DNA of 35,215 nt from positions 1 to 35,215 of the IMG/VR virus record IMGVR_UViG_3300030060_003772; one strand, written 5' to 3'. The stretch comes from a virus. The position numbers were made by a program, and so were the translations under genes. Shown piece after piece: positions 11,315 to 18,634 of the stretch (position 1 is its first letter; every line of letters begins with the position of its first letter). A model generated the notes under the pieces. That model was not told the DNA's origin, did not search any database, and was given only the letters and a program-made list of their open reading frames with translations.

Positions 11315-12819
11315 AATATATAAGCCTTGTCAAAATCTCTTGGGTCCAGGACATGTAATTCGCGTTTCGCTCTTGTAGCTCCAGTATAAAATAATCTATG
11401 TAATTCATCTGGATCATAACTAAATGTTTCAAGTGCTGCGTTCGTTATGTCTTGCATCAATAAAACTTTGTCGGCCTCTCCTCCTTTCGCTCCATGTATT
11501 GTTGACATTATTATACGAGGATTTTTATTTAACGTTTCACCATTCGCCCTCATGTTACGAATGTAATTCTCAGTAATAGGATCTAGTCCTTCAAAAGACT
11601 CAAACCAAACTCTATCAATGATTAATCCATGATTATCTTCACATTCTTTTAATGTATATTTATCTTCAGAGTGTAATGTTTTACCTTTTCTAAAGCCTTC
11701 TAATACATTAGATCCAAGATACTCATAAATATTTTTTATCTCCAAATGATTTAGTAAGCCACCTTTACGCCAAGCTTCCCAATTATTTAATGCTAATAAT
11801 AATTTTAAAGATATAGAATTACGTCCTTTAAATTGATAATACCATCCTCTTAATTCACACACCTCTTTAACTTGATTTAAAAAATGATTTGCCGAAGATA
11901 AAATTAACCAATTACCTTCACTCATATCTACCTGAGTAATGTCAGAATATCTTTTTAATATACCATGCTCTTCTCTAGGTTTATAATTTTTATCAAATCT
12001 ATTTTGTACCTGTCCGATTATTTTCTGTGACAGTTCGTGTATAGGTCCCCCAGGAATCCTGTAAGATTGATCTAATGTTTGTATATCATCTACTTCTTCT
12101 TTTAATGCAATAAAATGATCCACATCTGCACCAGCCCATTTAAAAATAGCTTGGTCATCGTCACCAGCTATGTAGGTTTTATCTGCGCGACTCCAAATCT
12201 TTCTTACCATTTCCCATTGTAGTAATGACAAGTCTTGTGCTTCATCTATAAACAAAACTTCAAATTTATTTGTAGATTCTTTTAATAAAAAATCTTCTAA
12301 TAAATCATTAAAGTCTTTTAATCCTTTTTCTTTTTTAAATCTTTTAAGTTCTTCAGCTAATAAGAATAAAGTATTTCTTTCAATGTCTAGAATATTTTGT
12401 CTCGAATCATAATATTCTAACAGATCTAATCTCTTCACTGCTGCCGTATTTATTATGGTTAGGTATTCATTATCAGAATTAAATGTACCATCACTCTCAG
12501 AAAACTTTGCAGTCTTAATAGGGATGCCACATTTTTCTCCAAACTCTTTATAATCATCCGGACCCATCATCTTTTCTTTAGTCATTCCTAATTGATTGAA
12601 TGCATAAGAATGAAGAGTTCTAAAAAAAGCTAAATCATTATCTACATCCAGCCCAAATTTTTCCGCAGCCCTAGTCGCCGCTTCTGTAGCAGCTTTTTTA
12701 GTAAAAGAAAAATAACCTATTTGTTTAGGCCTTATTCCTTGCTGGATAAATTGATCCACTAAGTTTAACAAGGTTGTTGTCTTGCCTGTTCCCGGTGGTC
12801 CTAGTATTATTGTTTTCAT
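11311..12819 (-). CDS. Superfamily 1 (UvrD/Dda-like) DNA helicase (502 aa)
   Basis: It unwinds DNA using ATP. Motif I GPPGTGKTT (7-15), Ia-like FSFTKKAATEAATRA (38-52), II VLFIDEAQDLS (188-198), III GDDDQAIFKWAGAD (219-232), IV LDQSYRIP, V MSTIHGAKGGEADKV and VI FYTGATRAKRELHV are all visible. At 502 residues it is shorter than UvrD or Rep (about 700) and nearer in size to T4 Dda. A very AT-rich leader precedes ATG 12819 and no ribosome site stands out, so coupling with the upstream coiled-coil gene is likely. Neighbours are primase, DUF3310 and polymerase, so it is presumably the replication helicase. Confidence 0.92.
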   Translation of the reverse strand: MKTIILGPPGTGKTTTLLNLVDQFIQQGIRPKQIGYFSFTKKAATEAATRAAEKFGLDVDNDLAFFRTLHSYAFNQLGMTKEKMMGPDDYKEFGEKCGIPIKTAKFSESDGTFNSDNEYLTIINTAAVKRLDLLEYYDSRQNILDIERNTLFLLAEELKRFKKEKGLKDFNDLLEDFLLKESTNKFEVLFIDEAQDLSLLQWEMVRKIWSRADKTYIAGDDDQAIFKWAGADVDHFIALKEEVDDIQTLDQSYRIPGGPIHELSQKIIGQVQNRFDKNYKPREEHGILKRYSDITQVDMSEGNWLILSSANHFLNQVKEVCELRGWYYQFKGRNSISLKLLLALNNWEAWRKGGLLNHLEIKNIYEYLGSNVLEGFRKGKTLHSEDKYTLKECEDNHGLIIDRVWFESFEGLDPITENYIRNMRANGETLNKNPRIIMSTIHGAKGGEADKVLLMQDITNAALETFSYDPDELHRLFYTGATRAKRELHVLDPRDFDKAYIL

Positions 12820-12940
12820 ATTTTTTTAATTTTTTAATTAATATTTTGTTATGTGCTTGAGTATCTTCTAGTTTATGTTCCAAATGAGAAATCTTAGCCT
12901 GTAGTCTTGCGTACCAATTAATACCTATTCTAGATTTCAT
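12725..12940 (-). CDS. Small coiled-coil protein overlapping the helicase (71 aa)
   Basis: ATG 12940 overlaps the primase stop as TAATG. The first 45 residues (MKSRIGINWYARLQAKISHL, then EHKLEDTQAHNKILIKKLKK) form a plausible coiled coil. The remaining 26 residues (NNNTRTTGNRQDNNLVKLSG and onwards) are read from bases that also encode the helicase P-loop region in another frame, a 95-base overlap. The second half may simply be read-through tail with no constraint of its own. Function unknown; position suggests a primase-helicase linker or helper. Confidence 0.5.
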   Translation of the reverse strand: MKSRIGINWYARLQAKISHLEHKLEDTQAHNKILIKKLKKYENNNTRTTGNRQDNNLVKLSGSIYPARNKA

Positions 12941-14466
12941 TAGAAATTTTCTTCTTGATAAGGAATTTTAGAAACAGAAGCATCCGTTTGTTTCATTGTT
13001 TTAATTTTAATCAGTCTTGGTTGTTGCTTTTTAATTCTCACTCTCTCTTCACATATAAACCCTTCAAGTCTTTTTAATAAATTTCCGGTATAAGTTTTAT
13101 CTTTTTCCCAATGATTTCTCTTGCAAAAATTATAAAAATCTTCCATTCTAAAATATGTAAATTCTCTTTTTTCATCTGTGTATGGAAGTTTATTAAATAT
13201 ATCATCCATAGTTCTTGCTGATTGTCTATTAGTTGTCCAGTCTTGTAGCAATCCTGTAATTTCATTTTCTGGATTTAAAGATTCTAGAGGTTCTACTTCT
13301 TGTAAATCTTGCATCATTGGTTTTAAAAAATGTTGTTTCCAATCTTTTGGTTTTGGAATTGGTACTACCAAGTTTGCTTGATCCAAGCACGCTAATGCAA
13401 ATAAATTTGGACTATATAGTTGTTCTGTTTTTAATTCGATCCGCGCTTCACCCACATCTAAAAACCATTGTGGTGGCGTTGAAGAATATTTTGTAAGACT
13501 TCCAAGTATTGGCATTTCTTCTTCACCAAATCCTACACCAAATCTTTTTGTTCTACATAAACTCGCTTGACATACAGCGTTAATAGGTGCGTCTTTACAT
13601 CTATACTTGTCATAACCTTTTCGATTTACTGATTTAATTAATTGTTGAACCTCATTATTACTTAAAGGTGGTTCCATATATTGATGATTTGCCTTTACAA
13701 TCTCATCTTCCCAAGAATCTGGTTTAGATTGTTTATAATAAACTGCAATATTAAATAATGCATTGTTTCTTGAGCCCTCCCCAAAACCAATTGTTGCCAA
13801 TTTGTTTAAACAAGGAGGACCACCAGGAAATGCTTCTTCTATTTTTTTCTCTTCTGTTTTGATTGCTTCGACTTGATCTTTTGTGCAAGCCCAAACATCA
13901 TAGAGCTGATAAAATTCCTCAAGTGTACAACCGGCGCCATTATCGTTGATAGCATAACGTAGTCCTTTCATTCCATTATAGTAGGGTAAGTTTAAAAAGT
14001 TTCCAGTGTCCCCACGTTCCACTAAAATTTCTGTTTGTTTTGGAAAAATTTCTGAACCTTCATACCCAAGTATGATTGCTATTTGTTTTAATTTTGATTG
14101 CATCAAAGATGCAGGAATATTTTCTTTTGTAAATAAAAATACGTGAGCCCCGCCAGATTTAGATCGGCAGACTATTAAGGGGAGATTAAGTTTACGAATA
14201 CTTTGTATGAGGCTAAGATGGTCAAAGTTATATTCGTCGATATCAATACACCCCCAACGACAACTATTGTCTTCAGTAATAGGAATGATGCCGAGCGCTG
14301 GGCCTTTGCCTTCGAGGTGGTTTCTCCATAAAGAGTCGGTAACATCCCCCCTAACAATAAAAGCCTTACCTTTTTGTTTTCCGTTTTCTCCTCGCTCACC
14401 GGGTTGGTATTGTCCATAAGCGATTTTTAATCCTAAAAATATTGATTTAAACTTGTCCATTATCAT
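12940..14466 (-). CDS. Archaeo-eukaryotic-type primase with PriCT-like and Cys-cluster regions (508 aa)
   Basis: It makes RNA/DNA primers. The primase core shows WGCIDIDEYN with catalytic D75 and D77, and CRSKSGGAHVFLF with the S-x-H motif (H108). A helical region around 210-285 resembles the primase C-terminal (PriCT) type, followed by a cluster C290-x8-C299-x4-C304 with RTKRFG, as seen in TOTE-like phage primases, likely metal or Fe-S binding. The C-terminal 200 residues (WFLDVGEARIELKTEQLYSP onwards) are helical and not assigned. There is no helicase domain, so it needs the SF1 helicase next to it. Start ATG 14466 or 14460. A hairpin lies 18 bases upstream. Confidence 0.85.
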   Translation of the reverse strand: MIMDKFKSIFLGLKIAYGQYQPGERGENGKQKGKAFIVRGDVTDSLWRNHLEGKGPALGIIPITEDNSCRWGCIDIDEYNFDHLSLIQSIRKLNLPLIVCRSKSGGAHVFLFTKENIPASLMQSKLKQIAIILGYEGSEIFPKQTEILVERGDTGNFLNLPYYNGMKGLRYAINDNGAGCTLEEFYQLYDVWACTKDQVEAIKTEEKKIEEAFPGGPPCLNKLATIGFGEGSRNNALFNIAVYYKQSKPDSWEDEIVKANHQYMEPPLSNNEVQQLIKSVNRKGYDKYRCKDAPINAVCQASLCRTKRFGVGFGEEEMPILGSLTKYSSTPPQWFLDVGEARIELKTEQLYSPNLFALACLDQANLVVPIPKPKDWKQHFLKPMMQDLQEVEPLESLNPENEITGLLQDWTTNRQSARTMDDIFNKLPYTDEKREFTYFRMEDFYNFCKRNHWEKDKTYTGNLLKRLEGFICEERVRIKKQQPRLIKIKTMKQTDASVSKIPYQEENF

Positions 14467-14483
14467 TTCTCAATTCTTTGTAA

Positions 14484-14505
14484 AGGGCGAAGTTGCCTTC
14501 GCCCT
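14484..14505 (-). terminator. Hairpin between the ssDNA-binding candidate and primase genes
   Basis: Read on the minus strand: AGGGCGAAG, loop GCAA, CTTCGCCCT, then TTTAC. Nine GC-rich pairs with a GNRA loop. It follows the TAA at 14515 and ends 18 bases before the primase ATG. The U run is only three long, so partial termination or mRNA end protection is more likely than a full stop. It is the only GC-rich hairpin noticed in the replication block. Confidence 0.5.
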
Positions 14506-14514
14506 CATATTTAT

Positions 14515-15285
14515 TTAGTAAGGAGTTGCTTCGCTTACTTTCTCTTCTACATCAGCTTTTGTTTGAACGCTCCCTTTAGAAACATTTCCCGAAAAATCTT
14601 TTGCACTTAAGTACAAAGACTTATCTTGTTGTCCTAAAATTCTGTCCTGTGTTACAATCCAGCCGTACCAAGAACCTTTATCGTTCTTTTGTAGCGTAGA
14701 TGCTAGATTATAAACCACTCCATGCATAGGAGGGATAGCAAATCCACCCTTGCCATCAGCAATTTGTATGGTTTTCATCATAGAATTCCATTTTTTACTG
14801 ACATTTAATTGAGTTGATTTCATTGTAATCAAAGCAGGTGTATAACCACCAGACTTTGTTTCAATCATCACATAGTAAGATGCTGTCTCTTCTAAATAAT
14901 TACCATTTGGTAATCTAATTTTAGAGCCTTCTCTCTTACCTGTCGCGATTACCGGACTGTTCGGTAGGTGTACAGCCACAGGAGCACCTGGACCATCGCC
15001 TCTATCCGACCATTCTGGATAATCTTTTTTGTAGTAACAAGGAATAGCCTTGATACCTATTTTACCATCGTATAATTCGCTGGTAACAGTATTATAGATC
15101 ATACCAGGTTTGGCACCTTCTATATACTTTGCATCACCTTCAGTTACCTGCGGTGATAGTTGTCCCAAGATTCTGACAAATGGTAACGCCATGTCTTCTT
15201 GCGTCATATTTTCAAAACCTTTGGATATGTCATCACCAAACAATGCTAGTGATGTGTCTTCTTTAGCTTTTATTTCATTAGCCAT
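14515..15285 (-). CDS. Putative ssDNA-binding protein (256 aa)
   Basis: The sequence features ALPFVRILGQLSPQVTEGDA, KYIEGAKPGMIYNTVTSELY and IPCYYKKDYPEWSDRGDGPG, a beta-rich core with Trp, Tyr and Lys, and a negatively charged end (KADVEEKVSEATPY). This pattern is conserved in marine podoviruses next to the primase, where an ssDNA-binding gp2.5-type protein would be expected. The acidic C-terminus fits such a role, but no OB-fold motif can be proved by eye. It starts ATG 15285 with a GGAG site and is followed by a hairpin (14484-14505). Confidence 0.55.
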   Translation of the reverse strand: MANEIKAKEDTSLALFGDDISKGFENMTQEDMALPFVRILGQLSPQVTEGDAKYIEGAKPGMIYNTVTSELYDGKIGIKAIPCYYKKDYPEWSDRGDGPGAPVAVHLPNSPVIATGKREGSKIRLPNGNYLEETASYYVMIETKSGGYTPALITMKSTQLNVSKKWNSMMKTIQIADGKGGFAIPPMHGVVYNLASTLQKNDKGSWYGWIVTQDRILGQQDKSLYLSAKDFSGNVSKGSVQTKADVEEKVSEATPY

Positions 15286-15302
15286 TATACATTCTCCATT
15301 AG

Positions 15303-15866
15303 TTATTTCCGAGTTATTTTAGTTTTGTCTTTAATCCAAGTACTAAAGACATCAGAAGGCATATCGAGCCCGGACTCGATACGCTCCCTGAATAGAGCAG
15401 TTAATGTAGCCCAAGCCACATCAGATTTCTGCTGTGGTTCAAACCCATTCTCTGCCGCAAGGTCCAACAATTGCTGTGCCTTGTTATCTTCTCCTTTTCC
15501 AAAAGTTACAAAAATATTGTTTTTAATAATATCTCCTAACCCTTGGTCACGAAGCCATTTATAAGCCTGCGCTCTTCTATCTTCATCTTTAGGAAGAGTG
15601 CACCTAAATTCTTTTTTAACAGATACTTTCGATCCATCAGCTAATTTAATTTCTGATAAACCTTGTTCTGCTAGTAATTCTGGAATTACACGAGAGCTAA
15701 TATCATCAGCTTCCGCTTTTTTTGCTTTGAGTTGCTCTTCTAAATTAGCAATCTCATCTTCTTTTTGTTTTAACTTTACACATTCATGTGCAACAGTTGT
15801 TACTTCTACATTATCTAAAAGATCTTTTGAATCTTCTAACATCATGTTTCTTACATCTTGACTCAT
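15303..15866 (-). CDS. Coiled-coil protein with conserved C-terminal domain (187 aa)
   Basis: A coiled coil at about residues 25-55 (ECVKLKQKEDEIANLEEQL then KAKKAEADDISSRVIPELLA) leads into DGSKVSVKKEFRCTLPKDED, WLRDQGLGDIIKNNIFVTFG and a helical end FRERIESGLDMPSDVFSTWI. It is strongly built and not a random frame. The position between an early gene and the ssDNA-binding candidate suggests replication or recombination; Gam-like nuclease-inhibitor proteins have a similar coiled-coil start, but I have no motif to confirm it. Ribosome site AGAAAGGATAAAA matches the leaders at 249 and 627. Confidence 0.75.
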   Translation of the reverse strand: MSQDVRNMMLEDSKDLLDNVEVTTVAHECVKLKQKEDEIANLEEQLKAKKAEADDISSRVIPELLAEQGLSEIKLADGSKVSVKKEFRCTLPKDEDRRAQAYKWLRDQGLGDIIKNNIFVTFGKGEDNKAQQLLDLAAENGFEPQQKSDVAWATLTALFRERIESGLDMPSDVFSTWIKDKTKITRK

Positions 15867-15868
15867 TT

Positions 15869-16267
15869 TTATCCTTTCTGATACATATCTACTTCAAGTG
15901 GATAGTATCTATATTCACGTTTGTCCCACTTTAATATATTAAACTGACCGCCTGTTACTTCATGAACTGCTGCAGTAGATATACCTATTATAACAGGATC
16001 ACCCACAGCAAGCAAATAATCTTCCTTTCGAAAGTCTTGTAAATTTTTTTTCATCTTCTGCACATAAGGAGCAGTAGAAAAAATTGCTTGATCCCTGTTG
16101 GGTAAGCATATTACAAGATAACCATAATCAGACGCACTTAATATATTTATGTTAGGCGCTGGTTGTTGAACCACATAAACAAATCTTTCTTTTGGATTTG
16201 CTTTATGAAATTCTAAAAAGCTTGCCAAAGAGTCTGGTTTATATAATTCAAATATTTTATTTTTCAT
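15869..16267 (-). CDS. Conserved-looking hypothetical early protein (132 aa)
   Basis: MKNKIFELYKPDSLASFLEF opens a compact alpha/beta protein with NPKERFVYVVQQPAPNINIL, YLVICLPNRDQAIFSTA and AVGDPVIIGISTAAVHEVTG. It is the first gene of the minus replication operon, directly after the bidirectional promoter (leader about 10 bases, AGAAGTAAGAA in front of the ATG). Position suggests an early regulatory or replication role; family unknown. Confidence 0.72.
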   Translation of the reverse strand: MKNKIFELYKPDSLASFLEFHKANPKERFVYVVQQPAPNINILSASDYGYLVICLPNRDQAIFSTAPYVQKMKKNLQDFRKEDYLLAVGDPVIIGISTAAVHEVTGGQFNILKWDKREYRYYPLEVDMYQKG

Positions 16268-16277
16268 TTCTTACTTC

Positions 16278-16314
16278 TTGACATCTTATATAAGAGTGTT
16301 TATATAATTGTCAA
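16278..16314. promoter_or_regulatory. Near-symmetric bidirectional promoter
   Basis: A TTGACA box lies at each end (16278-16283 plus; 16314-16309 minus), with TTATATAA/TATATAAT blocks inside. Plus: TTGACA, 19 bp, TATAAT (16303-16308) or 17 bp to TATATA (16301). Minus: TTGACA, 18 bp, TATAAG (16290-16285). The -10 box of each direction falls inside the spacer of the other, so polymerase can serve only one side at a time. It separates the 11-gene-scale minus replication block from the plus SNF2 operon. Confidence 0.75.
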
Positions 16315-16334
16315 CTAGAAAGTAGAAAAAAATT

Positions 16335-17768
16335 ATGATGTATAAATTTAAAACAGAGCCTTATGCTCATCAAATTACTGCGTTAGAAAAATCGTGGGAT
16401 AAATTAGTGTATGCGTATTTTATGGAAATGGGTACAGGTAAATCAAAAGTATTAGTAGATAATATGGCTATGCTTTACGATAAAGGTAAAATAAATGGGG
16501 CGTTAATTATAGCACCTAAAGGTGTGTATAGAAACTGGTATTCACAAGAAATACCAAATCATTTAGCTAGTCATATTGATCATAAAACAGTACTATGGAC
16601 TGCTTTAACATCTAAAACAAAGGATAAAGAGTATCAACAATTATTTAAAATAGACTTAGACCTTCACATCCTTATTATGAATGTTGAAGCTTTTTCGACT
16701 AAAAAAGGCCTAGAATTTGCCACAAGATTTCTTAATTGCCATAAATCTTTAATTGCTGTTGATGAATCTACAACTATTAAAACTCCTACTGCAAAAAGAA
16801 CAAAAGCTATTTTAGCGTTAGGTAAACTTGCAAAATATAGACGTATTCTTACCGGCTCACCCGTAACTAAATCTCCTTTAGATTTATATACTCAATGTGC
16901 TTTTTTAGATGAAGAATTATTAGGGTTTGGGTCTTATTATACATTTAGAAATAGATATGCGGTAATGAGAAATGCAAACTTTGGAGGTCGTAGAGTGCAA
17001 CTTATTGCAGGCTATCAAAGACTTGATGAATTATCAAAAATACTTAAACCTTTTTCAGATAGAGTATTAAAAGAGGATTGTTTAGACTTGCCAGAAAAAA
17101 CATATGTAGAAAGAGAAGTAGAATTGACTGATGAACAAAAACAAACATATTCTACCATGAAAGCCGCGGCCCTTGCTTCATTGAATGGCAAGAGAGCTAC
17201 TGCTCCACACGTCTTAACACAGCTTATGCGTTTACATCAAATTACGTGTGGTCATTTAAAAAATGATGATGACACCATTACAGAATTAAAAAGTAATAGA
17301 GTTAGTTCTTTATTAGACCTATTAGAAGAGGTTGAAGGAAAAGTTATTATTTGGGCTAACTATGTATATGATATTAAACACATTGTTGCCGCAATTGCTA
17401 AAAAATATGGAGAAGATTCAATTGTGCAATATTATGGCGCAATTCCGTCAGAAATGAGGCAGAAATATATTGAAACATTTCAAAATCCAGAATCAAAAGC
17501 ACGATTCTTTGTAGGAAATCCGCAAACCGGTGGTTATGGAATTACTTTAACTGCAGCTAATACAGTAGTTTATTATTCTAATGGATATGATTTAGAAAAA
17601 AGGCTACAGTCAGAAGACAGAGCACACAGAATAGGGCAAAAGAAGGCGGTAACATATGTCGATCTTATAACACCAAAAACGGTAGATGAAAAGATAAGAA
17701 AAGCCTTGAGAAAAAAGATTAATATAGCAACGGAGATAATGGGAGAAGAATTAAGAGAATGGATTTAA
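16335..17768 (+). CDS. SNF2/SF2-type helicase-like ATPase (477 aa)
   Basis: A DNA translocase or helicase of the SNF2 kind. HQITALEKSWDKLVYAYFM holds the Q-like motif, EMGTGKSKVL (31-40) is Walker A, LIAVDESTTIKTP (138-150) is Walker B with D-E-S-T in place of D-E-A-H, ILTGSP is motif III, and EDRAHRIGQ (about 427-435) is motif VI. The length is minimal, with no accessory domains. Phage SNF2 proteins are thought to remodel DNA-protein complexes or assist replication. Two adjacent ATGs (16335, 16338). It is driven by the bidirectional promoter and followed by a gene overlapping its stop by 10 bases. Confidence 0.9.
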   Translation: MMYKFKTEPYAHQITALEKSWDKLVYAYFMEMGTGKSKVLVDNMAMLYDKGKINGALIIAPKGVYRNWYSQEIPNHLASHIDHKTVLWTALTSKTKDKEYQQLFKIDLDLHILIMNVEAFSTKKGLEFATRFLNCHKSLIAVDESTTIKTPTAKRTKAILALGKLAKYRRILTGSPVTKSPLDLYTQCAFLDEELLGFGSYYTFRNRYAVMRNANFGGRRVQLIAGYQRLDELSKILKPFSDRVLKEDCLDLPEKTYVEREVELTDEQKQTYSTMKAAALASLNGKRATAPHVLTQLMRLHQITCGHLKNDDDTITELKSNRVSSLLDLLEEVEGKVIIWANYVYDIKHIVAAIAKKYGEDSIVQYYGAIPSEMRQKYIETFQNPESKARFFVGNPQTGGYGITLTAANTVVYYSNGYDLEKRLQSEDRAHRIGQKKAVTYVDLITPKTVDEKIRKALRKKINIATEIMGEELREWI

Positions 17769-17968
17769 TTTTATTAAATGATGGTTTGTATCATCTCGTA
17801 GAGGTAACTAAAGAAATGATGAAAGGAATAGAAATTATGCAAGACGTAGATTGCTTTGATCTATGTGACATACTACGTTTACATCTGACCACGTATCACG
17901 AGCCACCATTTAACGTACATGTTATGAATGATGGGAGTGGTGATTTTTATGGCTGTATATGCAAGTAA
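17759..17968 (+). CDS. Small acidic hypothetical protein (69 aa)
   Basis: It begins in the last codons of the SNF2 gene (10-base overlap) and reads MDLILLNDGLYHLVEVTKEM, MKGIEIMQDVDCFDLCDILR, LHLTTYHEPPFNVHVMNDGS and a final GDFYGCICK. Four Cys and several acidic residues suggest a compact, perhaps metal-binding, fold. Family not recognised. The coupling suggests a partner of the SNF2 ATPase. Confidence 0.65.
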   Translation: MDLILLNDGLYHLVEVTKEMMKGIEIMQDVDCFDLCDILRLHLTTYHEPPFNVHVMNDGSGDFYGCICK

Positions 17969-18129
17969 AAAAGAAACATGGCGGAGCACAACAAGAGTCC
18001 ATGTTAATAAAATATTATGCTGATCAATGGTGTAGAGATAATGGCTATCCATTGCAAAAAAGATATTATAAGACCGTTAGTAGGCGTCCAAGTTCTGCAG
18101 TATTGCGTTCCACTGTACGTCAGCGATGA
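17959..18129 (+). CDS. Small basic hypothetical protein (56 aa)
   Basis: ATG 17959 overlaps the previous gene's end by 10 bases, the same spacing seen at the junction before. The product reads MQVKKKHGGAQQESMLIKYY, ADQWCRDNGYPLQKRYYKTV and SRRPSSAVLRSTVRQR. The first 35 residues look natural; the Ser/Arg end runs into a GC-richer patch. The segment may resemble the start of small VRR-NUC-type proteins, but no catalytic residues are present. Tentative. Confidence 0.5.
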   Translation: MQVKKKHGGAQQESMLIKYYADQWCRDNGYPLQKRYYKTVSRRPSSAVLRSTVRQR

Positions 18130-18151
18130 CCTGAAAGGGTAGCAACGAAAG

Positions 18152-18195
18152 CGGCGCCAGCCACGTTAGTACGTGCACGGAAAGCGTGGGGGCCG
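18152..18195 (+). ncRNA. Possible structured RNA with competing hairpins
   Basis: Between two convergent operons, a GC-rich patch has CACG at 18162-18165 and 18176-18179 and CGTG at 18172-18175 and 18185-18188. These allow either two tandem hairpins (loops TTAGTA and GAAAG) or one long stem where CCACG pairs CGTGG and CGGC (18152-18155) pairs GCCG (18192-18195). No gene, tRNA signature or ribosome site is present. Function unknown. Confidence 0.35.
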
Positions 18196-18224
18196 AATGA
18201 TATATAGGATTTTCTAGGATAAGC

Positions 18225-18243
18225 TAATTTTTCGCAAAAATTA
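18225..18243. terminator. AT-rich hairpin between convergent operons
   Basis: TAATTTTT, loop CGC, AAAAATTA: eight A-T pairs. It lies between the ends of the plus gene at 18129 and the minus speD gene at 18253. The stem has no G-C pairs, so it would be weak, but its position and symmetry fit a bidirectional terminator in an AT-rich phage. Confidence 0.4.
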
Positions 18244-18252
18244 AAAATGAGT

Positions 18253-18630
18253 TTATATGTCTTGTAATCCAGTTTCGCGATTCAAATATTTATATTCAAT
18301 TTTGTGAATATCAAAATCATCCATAATTTTTTTACAGATTTCTGTATGTTTAAATTCTCCACAAGAATAAATATCAAACTGCATTAGTGCTGGGTGTGGT
18401 TCATCCCAAACGTGCATTACAATGTGAGAAGTTTCTATAACAGCAATACCAGTGATGCCTCGGTTACCTTCCATTGAACAATACTTAACGTAAGGACCCA
18501 TCATTACTTTCATATTGATGGAGTCAATAAACTCTTTCATCCACTCTGTTAATTGTTCTTCGTCTGTTGGAGGTCTTACAGCTTCGGCACGAATAATAAG
18601 ATGCTTATGCACCAACAAACTGTTTTGCAT
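18253..18630 (-). CDS. speD: SpeD-like S-adenosylmethionine decarboxylase proenzyme (125 aa)
   Basis: SpeD enzymes self-cleave to form a pyruvoyl group and decarboxylate S-adenosylmethionine for spermidine synthesis. The cleavage region reads GIAVIETSHIVMHVWDE with candidate pyruvoyl Ser68, His73 for processing, and Cys90 in FDIYSCG. In standard SpeD the residue before the Ser is Glu (E-S-H); here it is Thr (T-S-H) with Glu one position earlier. The usual N-terminal G-C-D segment is also absent (HLIIRAEAVRPP). The family link is clear, but the substrate may differ: SpeD homologues acting on ornithine or arginine are known. It lies next to the endolysin. Confidence 0.82.
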   Translation of the reverse strand: MQNSLLVHKHLIIRAEAVRPPTDEEQLTEWMKEFIDSINMKVMMGPYVKYCSMEGNRGITGIAVIETSHIVMHVWDEPHPALMQFDIYSCGEFKHTEICKKIMDDFDIHKIEYKYLNRETGLQDI

Positions 18631-18634
18631 AACA

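Noticed and set aside
18130-18250. Possible tRNA or CRISPR-like element in the GC-rich patch
   Set aside because: No T-loop GGTTCGA-type segment, no acceptor stem or CCA end, and no regularly spaced repeat; only short hairpins are seen.
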